From Microcyclospora pomicola (taxonomy: Eukaryota > Ascomycota > Dothideomycetes > Capnodiales): a stretch of 64,000 nucleotides of DNA. The stretch is from positions 186,001-250,000 of the forward strand of contig NHNY01000015.1 of assembly GCA_002786065.1 (NCBI GenBank). The letters are read 5' to 3'. The translations under genes and the position numbers were made by a program. Positions 30,801-41,747 of the stretch are shown one piece after another. Under the pieces are notes generated by a model. The model did not search any database and was not told the origin of the DNA. It saw only the letters and a program-made list of their open reading frames with translations. The first letter of the stretch is position 1; every line of letters begins with the position of its first letter.

Positions 30801-31900
30801 TAGCGACGACGGTGTATCGTGCAGATGACGCGAGAAGGCGAAGAGCAGCGGTATGTCCGACGTGTTTCGTGTTGGAAGGACGCGTCTGGAGGGGGCTGGA
30901 GGGCGGACGGGCTTTGTGCCAAGCGGATCACGTTGGATGGCAAGTGTGATGATGGCGATATGAGGTGCAGATGGGAAGGCTAGGTGAGACTATATCTGCA
31001 GCCACATGTGCCGGAACGGTGGACGAGGACGACTATCGACCAGCCAAGCCAGAGGCGGTTGCAGGCGGATACTGGCATCAAGTGGACAAGAGACGCAAAG
31101 GTAATGTTTTAGGTTGCTGCGCCGGTCCCGCTCCGGCACGTCGTGATAGGCTGGTAAGCGACGGAACGAGTGGGGCCGCGACTGTTGTCTCCCTTGGATC
31201 CCGTGGCCAGACACGAGACACGAGACGCCGATTGGTTTGGGGTGGATGGAGAGATGGGAGAAGGCGAGAAGAGGTCGAGTAAGCAGTGATCATTGGACGC
31301 AGAGTCGAGTCTGGAGATCGTGTTGTAAGTACATCAAATGTACTGTACAGGACTACAGTATCATACACGTCCCGACAGCGCGTGCTCAGGGGGTTCAATG
31401 GGCCTATGAGAGAGCAGGTATGGCAACGTACGAAGGAATGCCAACCATCCCGGCAACAGCTACGCCGACAGAAACGCACGCCGTTCGAACTGTTCGAGTT
31501 TGTCGAGACATATCACGTCAAGCGGCCGCAACCGCCATGCAGTATCTCGCTCAACGGTACGTTGCCGTCCACAGGAATCAGCCGGACCCCGCCGCTGGAC
31601 GATTCAATCTCGTCGAACCAGTGCATCATCACGCCGCTCATGTCTTGCACGAACCGCGTAATATAGGTGATGCTCGTGGTCGTCGTGGCATCGTCGCCAT
31701 CATAGCGATGCAGACCAGAACCATTGGTCGTGTCGCCCCAGCACGACCTTGTCACGCCAGCAGCTGGATCAGCGACACGCTAGACGCAGGTGCAAGGGCT
31801 TGCAGCGAACTAAAGGCCATGGATGATGCACCGCAGCAGGTTTTGGGGAGTGCTCGCGGCTCATGCTTTCGGCGGTAGTGCCAGGCTGATATGAGCTGGG
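27848..31900. other. Gene-poor region, no supported gene
   Basis: Four kilobases with many short overlapping open frames on both strands and no recognisable protein family. Three things stand out: a nested imperfect hairpin near 28160-28234, a G-rich plus strand from about 30.2 to 31.3 kb, and a minus-strand patch at 31513-31755 whose codons end mostly in G or C like a real exon. I see no tRNA, no LTR or terminal repeats and no transposase. It may hold regulatory sequence or a noncoding transcript. Confidence 0.45.
28164..28228. repeat. Nested imperfect inverted repeat
   Basis: ACACGGCGATA (28164-28174) and TATCGCCGTGT (28218-28228) are exact reverse complements. Inside them CGAGCG and CGCTCG form a second 6-bp stem, and outside them CATTT/AAATC can pair with a two-base bulge. 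Together they make a foldback of about 70 nt in an otherwise featureless stretch. Confidence 0.85.
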
Positions 31901-34171
31901 ATTATTATCAGTGGTCAGGTTGTGGTTAGGTTCAGCTGTAAGCTGCACCGATCCAGTCGAGTCTCGTCCTCCCGCGGCCATACGCCAGCCCTCATACCGC
32001 GCATCTTCACTTTCCCATGGCCCTGTGGCATGCATCGCCGCAACTTAAACTCCCTCTGTATGCCCGTGTCTCGCCAAGGTCGCTCGCGCTGCAGTCGGCT
32101 ACGATACCTGTTGTAGTTATCTCCAGTGGCTACGGTAGACGGTTGCACGCAACCAGGCTGGGAAAAACGGCAGAAACCAGACCATCTTCAGCCCAAACCC
32201 AACCCAGATCCAAAGTCCACTGCCGCTCCGGCTGTACTGCTGTAGCTTGTCACACTACTCCCGTCCGTCGTCTTCACCACTCACGCTCGCTTCTCCCCAT
32301 CTCACATACCACACACTCGACCTACCCTCTTTCCTCTCACCACTCCTCCCCCTCCTCACCTCTCTCTCTCTTCCTCTCATCTCCATCCTCGAAAGTCATG
32401 GCCATCTGAGTGACGGCAGTAGTTCTTTGCCCCCAAAAGACTGCACGGGTCTTTGGCCGCAAATTTCTCGCCTACCAACCCGGACCCATCATCTCCACCG
32501 ACTACCTACCTACCTATCCACCGACCTCTCGCCTCGTGCATCCGCCGATTTTTTCTGCACCGACTCCGATCTCTCCCCCATCGGAGTATATGGTCAGCTC
32601 ATCCAGCTCCGCCATCAGCCTCGACCCTCCATCCATCCGCACCCAATACCCGTCGACCTCTCCTCTTCGTTGACCGTAGAGCAACTCGACATCGACCTCA
32701 TACCTACCGACTCCGTCCCCTCGTGTACCCCGTACATCGCTGTTACTGCATCTTGAAGGCATTGTGCTTTCTGCTTAAAAGGTGAGGCATTGACTACATT
32801 GTTCCCGTGGACGCTGGATGCTGGATACTGGATACTGGATGGTAATTGGAGCTGGTACTGGTTCTGGTTTTGGACATCTTTCAAGCGTGGCACATGAAAA
32901 TTGATGGCCGGAATCTGGGACTGGGAAAACGTGGCCGGGAGCAGCTATGGACATTGATGGAGAGATGGGAGAGATTTCAGAGTATGCATCCATGAGAGAC
33001 ATGCATGCGTTGCTTGACATCAATGCTTCGGGGTTCTCAGGGATATGCTGTTAAGAAGCTTCCTGCATGGATGATACGACCAAGATTGATGAAGCAAGTG
33101 CGTTTCAAGACGTCGAGCTCCACGCGTACGAGACAGACCTGAACCCGGTCGGCGTCCCGAATGGCATTGACATGATACTCGAACTCCTGGTGTCCAAGGC
33201 GAACGCCAAGCTTACTCCTGATCCTGAAACTGGACTCGTCGGCAAATGCCAGCATCTACACCAAGTTGGACCTCATCATGAATTTCTGCCCGACAGGCAC
33301 CGTTTCAAATGCACATTCCATGGCCCTCATCCCGGAACCCCCTCTCGCCAGACCATCCACGGGAAACCTTTCACATCAAAGTCACGTGCTTATGCTAACA
33401 TCTTTTCATCCTTGTAGCGTTCTCGTCTGCCAGCGTTGAGTACACTCGCATCGCATCACCTCCTCGTCCACCCACACAGCATTCTTGTCGTTGGTCACAA
33501 GGTAAGCTTTGACAAAGCCAAGCTGGGGCAAACCCCAATGCCGTATTATTCAAAGGCTGACCGTTTCCAAAGCACTCTTGCACCTTGTGAATCTACTTGA
33601 ACCGCTGCAAATTCGGCTGTGGAGGCGTTAGCTCGTCTTCTCTACACCGGATTGCAACAACGCGGTCACGTTAATCCTGCGACATCCCTGAGTGGTCGAT
33701 TGCCCAGCGTGCCTAGCAAGGGCTTCTGATTCAACTAGCATACACTGCTCGTGCGATCACTGCCCCTCATTGCAAATCACCAAATCAAAGGTATGCATAC
33801 TTGAATGGTCACGCGTCTCATCACGCATCGATACCTCGATTTTACGCGTTCCAAAGCTGACACAACCCTGTGTGCCAGGTGCCACGATCAACCTGCTTTT
33901 CAGCAAGTTGCCCATCATTCGCTTTCGAAGACGTGTTGATCGAGTCTTTCTCATTCCTTTCATCAATCCAACTAATTACAATCTTTCATTAATGACCCTG
34001 AATACCAGGCGTCTTGTCCTTTAATTCAGTTCACTCGCGGGACATCCACTCATTTGCATAACACAACTTGCACCTCATCACCGACCATCCACCACCATCA
34101 ACGACTTGTCAATCCTGGAGACCTGACACACCCTCACCTTTCAACACCAACCACACGACCCCGACTTCATC
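31901..34171 (+). promoter_or_regulatory. Promoter and probable long leader of the G1 cyclin gene
   Basis: A pyrimidine-rich stretch at about 32265-32395 looks like a fungal core promoter. Just after it comes a three-codon upstream ORF (ATG GCC ATC TGA, 32398-32409). Further down, intron-like signals occur: GCTAAC with a pyrimidine tract and TTGTAG ending at 33417, GTAAGC at 33501, and GTATGC near 33801. A 116-codon frame lies at 33067-33417. If transcription starts in the pyrimidine tract, the cyclin mRNA has a leader of up to about 1.7 kb, possibly spliced, with upstream ORFs. This is inference; no transcript data are available. Confidence 0.45.
32814..32841. repeat. Short tandem repeat, 4 x 7 bp
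   Basis: Four consecutive CTGGATG/CTGGATA units occur in the presumed cyclin leader. The downstream sequence (GGAGCTGGTACTGGTTCTGG) is a looser continuation. Confidence 0.9.
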
Positions 34172-35389
34172 ATGGCTTACACTCAACAACCATTCCAGCC
34201 ATATGGACACTGCGACTCGTACTTTGTGGAAAACCACGACGATGACGATGGCCTGTATGCTCGAGCAGCAGCAGAGCGAGAAGTTCAGCGTGGCGTGGCA
34301 AGACTACAACAAAAGGCGCTAGCAGAAGGACTTTCTCGCCAGACGGCTCGCGAGTATCAAGAGGACATTCTGATCCACATGGAGCGCATGGAAATCGAAA
34401 CCATGCCTGACATTCACTCCATCGAGATTCAGACCGAAATTCAGTGGTTCATGCGACCATACCTTCTCGATTTCCTCCTCGAAGCACATCACGCATTCCA
34501 GCTACTGCCCGAGACTCTCCATCTGGCCGTCAACCTTTTGGACCGATACTGCTCGCGTCGTGTCGTCTACAAGCGACACTACCAGCTTGTCGGATGTGCT
34601 GCACTGCTCATCGCTGCCAAGTATGGTGACCGCAAGGAAAGAGTACCGACCATCCGGGAACTGAAGTCCATGTGCTGCTCTCTCTACGATGAAGACATGT
34701 TCACCCAGATGGAGTGGCACGTTCTCGCTACGCTGAATTGGGTCATTGGACATCCGACCGTTACCGGCTTTCTGCAACTGGCGTTGACCGAGGTCGGTTT
34801 CGATCCCGAACTGGAGCATATGAGCTGGTACATCAGTGAGCTGGCATTGTACCACAAGGACTTCATTCCCGTTCGTCCATCGGTCATGGCAAGGTCCGCC
34901 CTTGCCTTGGCACGATGCATCCTCGGCCGTGCTCAGTCACCGTACCAAGACTGGTCAGCACAATATGATCCTCAGGTGGTCCTCAACCTGTCCAACCACA
35001 TCAACATGCCCTCACAGGCATTGCTCAGGAAGTACGCCTCGCCTCATCTATCATCTGTTTCCACGACCATTGATGCTTTCCTGAAGCATCAAGCGGCTCT
35101 TGCACGTCGTGCGATGATGGCTCAAACCCATGTCGAGCCCATGCAGACGGATGTCTACTTGACCCCACAAACTCCACAAAAGGCTGGACACAACAGCATG
35201 CCGGCTGGCATCTTGACCCCTCCTATCACACCTGACAAGGACGTCATGAACACCACGTATGGGACTGGCTACCAACAAAACGTGATGATGGCTCGTGGTG
35301 GAATGACACCGCCGTTGGGCTCGAATGAGCAGAGTCATTATACGCTGCCCTCCACGAGACAGATACAACAGCCGCAGTTCGTCCAATAA
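34172..35389 (+). CDS. G1 cyclin (Cln/Puc1 type)
   Basis: CDK regulatory subunit for G1/S, 405 aa in one exon. The cyclin box covers about residues 60-270: EYQEDILIHMERME, IQWFMRPYLLDFLLEAHHAFQLLPETLHLAVNLLDRY is its core, then KRHYQLVGCAALLIAAKYGD and CSLYDEDMFTQMEWHVL, with a second helical repeat after WVIGHPTV. The pattern fits the fungal G1 cyclins (S. pombe Puc1, Aspergillus PucA, yeast Cln1-3) rather than B-type cyclins. The C-terminal tail has clustered TP sites (YLTPQTPQK, ILTPPITPDK), likely CDK sites and phosphodegrons that would make the protein unstable. The 6.3-kb upstream space and long leader suggest complex control. Confidence 0.92.
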   Translation: MAYTQQPFQPYGHCDSYFVENHDDDDGLYARAAAEREVQRGVARLQQKALAEGLSRQTAREYQEDILIHMERMEIETMPDIHSIEIQTEIQWFMRPYLLDFLLEAHHAFQLLPETLHLAVNLLDRYCSRRVVYKRHYQLVGCAALLIAAKYGDRKERVPTIRELKSMCCSLYDEDMFTQMEWHVLATLNWVIGHPTVTGFLQLALTEVGFDPELEHMSWYISELALYHKDFIPVRPSVMARSALALARCILGRAQSPYQDWSAQYDPQVVLNLSNHINMPSQALLRKYASPHLSSVSTTIDAFLKHQAALARRAMMAQTHVEPMQTDVYLTPQTPQKAGHNSMPAGILTPPITPDKDVMNTTYGTGYQQNVMMARGGMTPPLGSNEQSHYTLPSTRQIQQPQFVQ

Positions 35390-36656
35390 CAGCGACGAAT
35401 CCACCCTGGTGGTATACAACCACACCCATCGCTCCGCCAATACCGCCAAGCCAGGCCCACATCATCGGCCTGGCTCATTGTATCATCAATGTTTGAGCGT
35501 CTTTAGCGTCACCTCTTCAGCATTACAAGCGTTGCTCTGATTTTTGCTACTTTTTGGACTCGCATCATTTCATATGTTACCCACCCCGGAATTTGTATCG
35601 AGAATTGGACTGTCCTCACCTAGCTGAGTTTGTCATAGCCTGAGGGATTCCTGCGGCGAGACAGACCGAGGAGAGGAAGACCCGCGTGTAGACGGAAAAA
35701 GGAACCAGAGTGTGTCTGCTTTTGTTTGCACTTTCTTCATTTTTGGGCTTTGGGCAGTTCTCTCTCTCGCCGCCCCCTGCAGTTCTTCCAGTACAGGAGG
35801 AAAGAATCTTATACCGATTGTACCAAATGTGGGGCTGCGTGTGCTTTTTGGTTGCTTCTACTCTCATGTCGAGAGCCGAGAAGAGAGCAAGGAGCAAGAG
35901 AGGAGTGGAGGATACCCACAAAGTCGCTGGCACTGAAAGAAGACGGAGAGATACTGAGAGCAAATTGAACCACAAGCGAGAGGAAGAGGACTGAGCAAGA
36001 AGATGGTTTGCTTACTGGAGAGCTCGGATTCGTTGCGAGCTCCCTTGTTTGGTGTTCGCCGCGATAGAATGCAAAAGTAATGGCTACCAGAAAATATCAG
36101 AATGCCAAGAATCTTAATTGCCATCGCTGCTCAAGTTTTCCATTCGTGATCTGTATCTCATGCGTCTGCTGTCTTCCGTGAGTAATCATGGGCAGTACTC
36201 TACCTTATGTGACGCTTGACGTACCCAATGGCAACTCAGACTTGGGCGCCATGTATGCATCCCGTCCAATCGGCTCGGCACGCTGCATGATGCGCACTTC
36301 TGCCGCTTTGCCGCCAGCCGCACGCGACCTTGCCGGATCCGACCAAGCAGAAGCCGACGATCGTCCAAAATTTCGAAAAGCTGCTCTCACGCTAAACGGA
36401 CTGTCCTGGTGATTGTGCTCGTTGCATATCTTTCACTCCGCTGCTAGTCGGGACAGCAGTCGATACGATACCTGATTTACGGACCTGCGCTTCGCAGTAT
36501 TCTTTTTGCTTCTGCTGGTCTGCTGCGTTCGCTACTACGCACGTTTCAACACTCCAGGACGAACCATGAGGTAGCGAGAGGCCTATTCTCCTCTGACCTT
36601 TCGACATTTCGACTTTCTCCGCCGCACCTTCGCCGCTACCTCTACCTCTGCCCACC
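35390..36656. other. Intergenic region between cyclin and UTP4
   Basis: About 1.27 kb. No gene is supported. A minus-strand frame at 35616-35975 begins with a hydrophobic run but has no family resemblance and overlaps three plus frames. The last 100 bp before the UTP4 ATG are rich in C and T, as in fungal promoters. Confidence 0.4.
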
Positions 36657-39458
36657 ATGGACGTCCACCGCTCCCGCTTCGTCCCCTACCCGACCTCCGA
36701 TATCACCGCGCTGGCCTTCTCGCGCGCCTCCGACTCCGGCTACGCTCCCAATGCCTTGCCAGCTCTCAAGCTCGCGCTCGGCCGTGCCGACGGTTCGGTC
36801 GAGATCTGGAACCCGCAGCGCGGCGCCTGGGTGCAGGAAGCTGTGCTGCGGGGGGAGGGCGAACGGGAGAGTATCGCGGCACTCGCATGGACACAAGACC
36901 CTGATGAGCGGGACGTGGAGGGGCGTCTGCTGATGGGCCAGCAGCGGCTGTTCAGTATCGCGGCGGCGCCGGAGGTGCTCGAGTGGGATCTGGCGAGAGG
37001 GGTGCCGGGGAAGCGGTCGAGTGGGAATTTCAGCCAGGTATGGTGTTTTGCGGCCCAGCCGAGGGCGCGAGGAGGCGGAAGTGATGAGACGGCGGCAGCG
37101 GGGTATCAGGATATCGTGGCGGGGTGCGGAGATGGTACGATGGTGTTGCTGACGACGGCGGACGGCGATTTACAGTTCAAGCGGCTGCTGGCGAGGGTCA
37201 GCGGGAAGAGAGCGAGCTGCATGTGCGTGGCGTACCAGAAGCCGGAGATCGTGGTGGCCGGGTTCGCGGACAGTGCGATCCGCATCTTCGACACACGCAG
37301 CGCGACGCTGGTCAGAAGCATGAGTATCGGTGTGGGAATTCCTGGAGCGCCGACGACGCCGATTGTTTGGCAGGTCAAGTGCTTGCCTAATGGCGACATT
37401 GTGTCCGGGGACTCAAACGGGGAGGTCAGGTTTTGGGACGGCCGGTTGTATGCGCTGATGCAGAAAGTCAAAGGCCCGGAAGGGGATTGTGTGGATCTTG
37501 TCACAAGCACGGATGGAAAGACGGTGGTGACTGGGAACCTGAACGGCAAGATGGCTGTCTTCAAGCAGACGACTGGCAGCAAGAAAAGCTGGGGAAAGAC
37601 TAGCAACCGACGGATACACGAGAGCGAGGTCAAGGGAATGGCGGTGTTCGACAGCAAAGGCATGAGTGTGTTTGTGTCTGGGGGCAGTGGAGCCGCTCCT
37701 CTGGTTGTGCCTCTACGCGAGTATGGCAAGGAGAATATGCGCTGGCTGCCCAGCCTACCTCAAGAGCCACCACTTGCCAGCGCACCCAAAGCAAGACTGC
37801 TGGCCAGCTGGTGGGAGAACAACGTTTACATCTGGCGGATCGCACGACAGAACGAGGCGGGCGATGATGTGGAACATCTACCGAAGCCGCATAAGCTGGT
37901 GTCGAGACTGACCTTGACGACTGGAAGCAGCATACGCACGGCCTCAATCTCCGCAGATGGAAAAGTACTGGCTGCCGCAACGAATACGGAGATCAAGGTC
38001 TTTCAATTGCGCAAGAAGCTAGATGCCGATACCCTCGCTGTCCGTAAGCTTGAACTACCAAAGGACTATGCGGAGCTGGGTGCTCGCTCACTCTTGTTCT
38101 CGCCCGATGGCAGATGGCTTGCCACCGTAACGTCCGATAGCGAGGTACACATCGCACGCCTCGCTGCGGATTCAGACCACCCGAAGCAGATTCGCGTCCT
38201 TCCCAAAACCACAGAGCTCGAGCGACTAGCTCGCAAGTCCAAGTACCCGACTGCTTATAAGAAATACGAACATTCGATCAACCGTCTCGCATTCGCCTCA
38301 GACAGCTCAGTACTGGCGGCAAGCGACCTGTCTGGTCATCTCGACTCCTGGGTGCTGCAAGGTCACGAGGATCTTACTGCATCTGCTTGTGATATTGCGA
38401 AGGAGACCTCTCATCAAGACTCTTCTCAAGGGAGATCAGATTCAGACTCCGAATCGGACAGTGACGATGACGACGATGCGGTCGTGATCTTCTACGGACA
38501 ACACTGGACAGACAACCCTGCCGGCCACCTCCTGCCCAAGCTCGACTCGGCGCCTGTGGTGTTGACCTTCCGACCTGCGACAGCCGCCACGAATAACGTG
38601 AACGGCAACCCCGGCGTTCATGCTACTCGCCACAACCCTCATGCTCACTCCCACTCCCTTCCTACCGGCCAGCATCGCCTCTGGGTCATGACTGCGCGCC
38701 AGCAAATGTACGAGTTCGATGTCCTCGCCGGCCGTCTCAGCGACTGGAGCCGTCGCAACCCCACGGAAGCGCTGCCAAAAGACTTCATCAAGATCATGGA
38801 CCGCACTGTTGGTGCTGTGTGGGACGTTACCGCCGCGCGAGAACGACTGTGGCTGTATGGTCACAGCTGGGTGTTCATGCTGAACGTCAGTGGTGATCTG
38901 ACCGCAAGTCCGCTCAGCAAAACTTCACGCAAGCGACGTCGCCGAGGCAAAGACGGTGCAGCTGCCAGTCTGGACGGGGAAGAAGCCTCAGCCATACAGA
39001 AACGCATCAAATCCGAGAGTGGCGCCGGCGGTAAAGTACGTGACCGCTTCCGCAACGTCGTCGGCGCCCAGACGCAGCTCCGCCGCTTCGAGGACGGGGA
39101 GTGGGATGTGCTGGATCTGGAGGAGCGCGAGCGCGAGGGTCTAGAAGATGCAGAGCAGGAAGATGATGACGAGGACGACGATGTCGGGCTTCGGCTGACG
39201 CGGCCGGACGCCGATGGTCTCGACTCGGCGATCGTCACGGCGGTCGACGACGCAGGCGGGCTGGAAGAGGGCGATCGGCGGCGGTGGTGGTGCACCTTCA
39301 ACTACCGTCCGATCCTCGGTATGGTCGTCCTGGAAAGTGAGCAGGAGGTAGGTGCTGTGATGCAGAAGGACGCGGATGCCGAGAGACCGCTGGAAGTAGT
39401 AATTGTTGAACGGCCGGCGTGGGATGTGAAGAAGGGGAAGGAAAAGGCGATAGTATAA
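36657..39458 (+). CDS. UTP4: U3 snoRNP / t-UTP subunit Utp4 (cirhin homologue)
   Basis: WD-repeat component of the small-subunit processome needed for pre-18S rRNA processing and rDNA transcription in the nucleolus; 933 aa in one exon. The start MDVHRSRFVPYPTSDITALAFS and the following ALGRADGSVEIWNP are typical of Utp4/cirhin. Successive WD-like blades include FSIAAAPEVLEWDL, IVVAGFADSAIRIFDTR, DIVSGDSNGEVRFWDGR and VVTGNLNGKMAVF. A second set of blades follows, broken by an acidic SDSESDSDDDDD insert at about 600. The C-terminal part carries basic (KTSRKRRRRGKDG) and acidic stretches, common in nucleolar proteins. The ATG lies in a good CCACCATGG context. Confidence 0.93.
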   Translation: MDVHRSRFVPYPTSDITALAFSRASDSGYAPNALPALKLALGRADGSVEIWNPQRGAWVQEAVLRGEGERESIAALAWTQDPDERDVEGRLLMGQQRLFSIAAAPEVLEWDLARGVPGKRSSGNFSQVWCFAAQPRARGGGSDETAAAGYQDIVAGCGDGTMVLLTTADGDLQFKRLLARVSGKRASCMCVAYQKPEIVVAGFADSAIRIFDTRSATLVRSMSIGVGIPGAPTTPIVWQVKCLPNGDIVSGDSNGEVRFWDGRLYALMQKVKGPEGDCVDLVTSTDGKTVVTGNLNGKMAVFKQTTGSKKSWGKTSNRRIHESEVKGMAVFDSKGMSVFVSGGSGAAPLVVPLREYGKENMRWLPSLPQEPPLASAPKARLLASWWENNVYIWRIARQNEAGDDVEHLPKPHKLVSRLTLTTGSSIRTASISADGKVLAAATNTEIKVFQLRKKLDADTLAVRKLELPKDYAELGARSLLFSPDGRWLATVTSDSEVHIARLAADSDHPKQIRVLPKTTELERLARKSKYPTAYKKYEHSINRLAFASDSSVLAASDLSGHLDSWVLQGHEDLTASACDIAKETSHQDSSQGRSDSDSESDSDDDDDAVVIFYGQHWTDNPAGHLLPKLDSAPVVLTFRPATAATNNVNGNPGVHATRHNPHAHSHSLPTGQHRLWVMTARQQMYEFDVLAGRLSDWSRRNPTEALPKDFIKIMDRTVGAVWDVTAARERLWLYGHSWVFMLNVSGDLTASPLSKTSRKRRRRGKDGAAASLDGEEASAIQKRIKSESGAGGKVRDRFRNVVGAQTQLRRFEDGEWDVLDLEEREREGLEDAEQEDDDEDDDVGLRLTRPDADGLDSAIVTAVDDAGGLEEGDRRRWWCTFNYRPILGMVVLESEQEVGAVMQKDADAERPLEVVIVERPAWDVKKGKEKAIV

Positions 39459-39470
39459 AGAGGAGAGAGA

Positions 39471-39508
39471 GGGAGGGAGGGAGGGAGGGAGGGAGGGAGG
39501 AAGGGTGG
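39471..39508. repeat. (GGGA)n microsatellite just after the UTP4 stop
   Basis: Seven consecutive GGG runs with single-A spacers, then GGAAGGG, begin 13 bp after the UTP4 stop codon on the coding strand. The pattern meets the strict sequence rule for a G-quadruplex in both DNA and mRNA. Confidence 0.95.
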
Positions 39509-41747
39509 TGATGGATAGGGTTGTTGATGTCGATGTACATGATATAGATGCTCGATGAGGATTACATGTATGTACATGTATGTTTGCCGTTACACCATCA
39601 GTCCTGACACGGATGCTGCGCTGCATGTCTTTTCTAAGTGTAGAAGCAATAATGATATCCTACGTATGTACGAGATGCTCTCTCATCGAACAACCGACTC
39701 TTCTCATCTGATCACCTAAATATGAGATTACATAAGGTCGTCTTTCGTCGGAACGGTCCAGTGAGACAAAGTCAAATTCCTTACCTTGTTGTTACCAGGT
39801 ATCAGATCATCACACCCCTGAAACGCTTCCACAACTCTTCGTCCCTCCTCCCTAGGTCGTCAACGTACGTAGTCACGTCCCCACACATGGAAGCAATAAC
39901 CACAATAGTACCTTATGACCTTACAATGCAAAGCCATCCCAATCCCAATCCCAATGTCACGCACGCAACATTCTCGCCCCATCGTCGGATCGGGTTTCGA
40001 CGAGCCGACCGCAGAGCCGCGCGGACCGGGGCCATGAAAGCGAGTTGATTCTTACCGCAAACGGAAAGCCGACTCGCTGCATGCGGGTTAGTGCGGCGTT
40101 CAGGGCTGGGTTTGGGTTTTCGGCCGGCCACGCGTCACGATTCACTTTTGTGGACATGGAGTTTATATCCGATGGAAGGTGAGGTAGATTGCGATGTCGC
40201 GTTGGATGTACTGTACGGTAAGTTGGACTTAAGAGTGGGTAGCCTTGAACGGAGTCGAATCTACTATTCTACAGTATGTGGGTTGCCGCGACCCGAGATG
40301 CGAGATGCGAGTTTGGGTGGGGAGGTTATGATGGATTGGGAATTGGAGGTGGAGTACGGTATGGAGATGCTGAGGTGGATTGGGGAGGATGAGAGAATTT
40401 GCGCAGGACGATCGTTACTTGTAGCAGTCAGGTATGTCGCTTATTGTATACTTGACGTAAGGTAGGTAGTTACTGTAAGGTAAAATCTTTGATGTTGGTA
40501 TTGGTGTTTGTACAGGACCTCGTGAGGCTCATGAGTAATTACTTTACCGTACCTACATTGCTTGTAGGTTCTATTCATACAACATGTACATGTACAGATA
40601 CACACCAGCAGGAGGTGGCGAGAACTAACCATCGCCACGTGCGTATGCCCGCGGATGGATCACGTAGGGCCGGTCGAGCTGACAAGCGTTTTTACTTCGT
40701 CACCGACTCGGTGTGGCTCCGGGCTAGACCTCCCTCACCGTCCAACGAATGGGTGACGAGTCCGACCTCGCACCAACCATCTTCCACCAAGACTCGGACG
40801 CGAATGTGGTCTTGGAAATCATTCGGGCCAGGACGGGACGAGGCTGCTGTGGGGACGACGGTGATGTGCATAGTAGTGATAACAAGGACGCCAAGACCGG
40901 TCGGTCGCTTGGAGCTGACGAGGAAATATTGGAAGAACGTCGTCGGTCGGGCGTGGATCCCGGTGACATTGTCTTGGACGTGGTGGAACTGGATCAGCGA
41001 CGAGTACGTGGAAGATGATTCTCCAGCTGGGCGGCATGTGGACGAGATCACGTGGGCGAGTGAAGAAGCGTCGTAATGGGTGAGCAGCCACATGCATAGA
41101 GATGATCTTTGTTCGGCTGAAGATATTGTTGGATGCTGAACAGAGTCTCGGGTATGGGATATGATATGTAGATGTGTAGGTATGCAGACAAGACAAGACA
41201 AGAATCGCTACTGGGCGTATATCGTATGCACAATACAGCCATCTACACATACACACAGACGATCGAGGCAGAAACAAGACCGGGACGTGAGGTGGCATCG
41301 CCGTCGTGCAGCCCAGAATTGCTGCTGACGCGGCTTCGGTACGCAAGCATCGGCCAGGGTCCAGTCACGCCGATTCTACTGAACTGCACACCACACGCTC
41401 ACCACACCACCACTTCTCTCCCTGTCCTTCCACTCACCTCCCCACCGACACACACTCTTTTTACCTCGTCGTCGACCTCCGCCGTCACTCACCCACCGCT
41501 GTGCCGTCGTGATTCTTCCACCTCCAGCCCCGGCGTGGATTTCGTGGCTCTGCTCGGACAGGTTTTATTGGCGCGCGACGAGGGGCGGTGCATTCACCTT
41601 CTCATTCCGACGACAATCCCACCACCGACTGCGCCACCAGCCGACAGGAAGAGCCTCACTGCGACATCCTCGACTTTTCCATTCGATCCTTCCTACCAGA
41701 CCAACCGACGCAGTAATTGAATCGACTACCCGTCAAACAGCACCACC
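39509..41747. other. Long intergenic region and PNG1 promoter
   Basis: About 2.2 kb. Open frames on both strands between 40.49 and 41.20 kb overlap almost fully (195 codons plus, 169 codons minus), have good codon endings in places but no recognisable family; I leave them unannotated. Small repeats occur: (TCCCAA)3 near 39937 and (ACAAG)3 near 41190. The 41390-41520 stretch is C/T-rich and probably holds the start of the PNG1 transcript. Confidence 0.4.

Noticed and set aside
35616-35975. Minus frame with a hydrophobic N terminus
   Set aside because: Overlaps several plus frames in the 3' flank of the cyclin and has no family resemblance.
40489-41201. Overlapping plus (195 codons) and minus (169 codons) frames upstream of PNG1
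   Set aside because: Both strands are open over the same bases, neither resembles a family, and local base composition explains the open frames.
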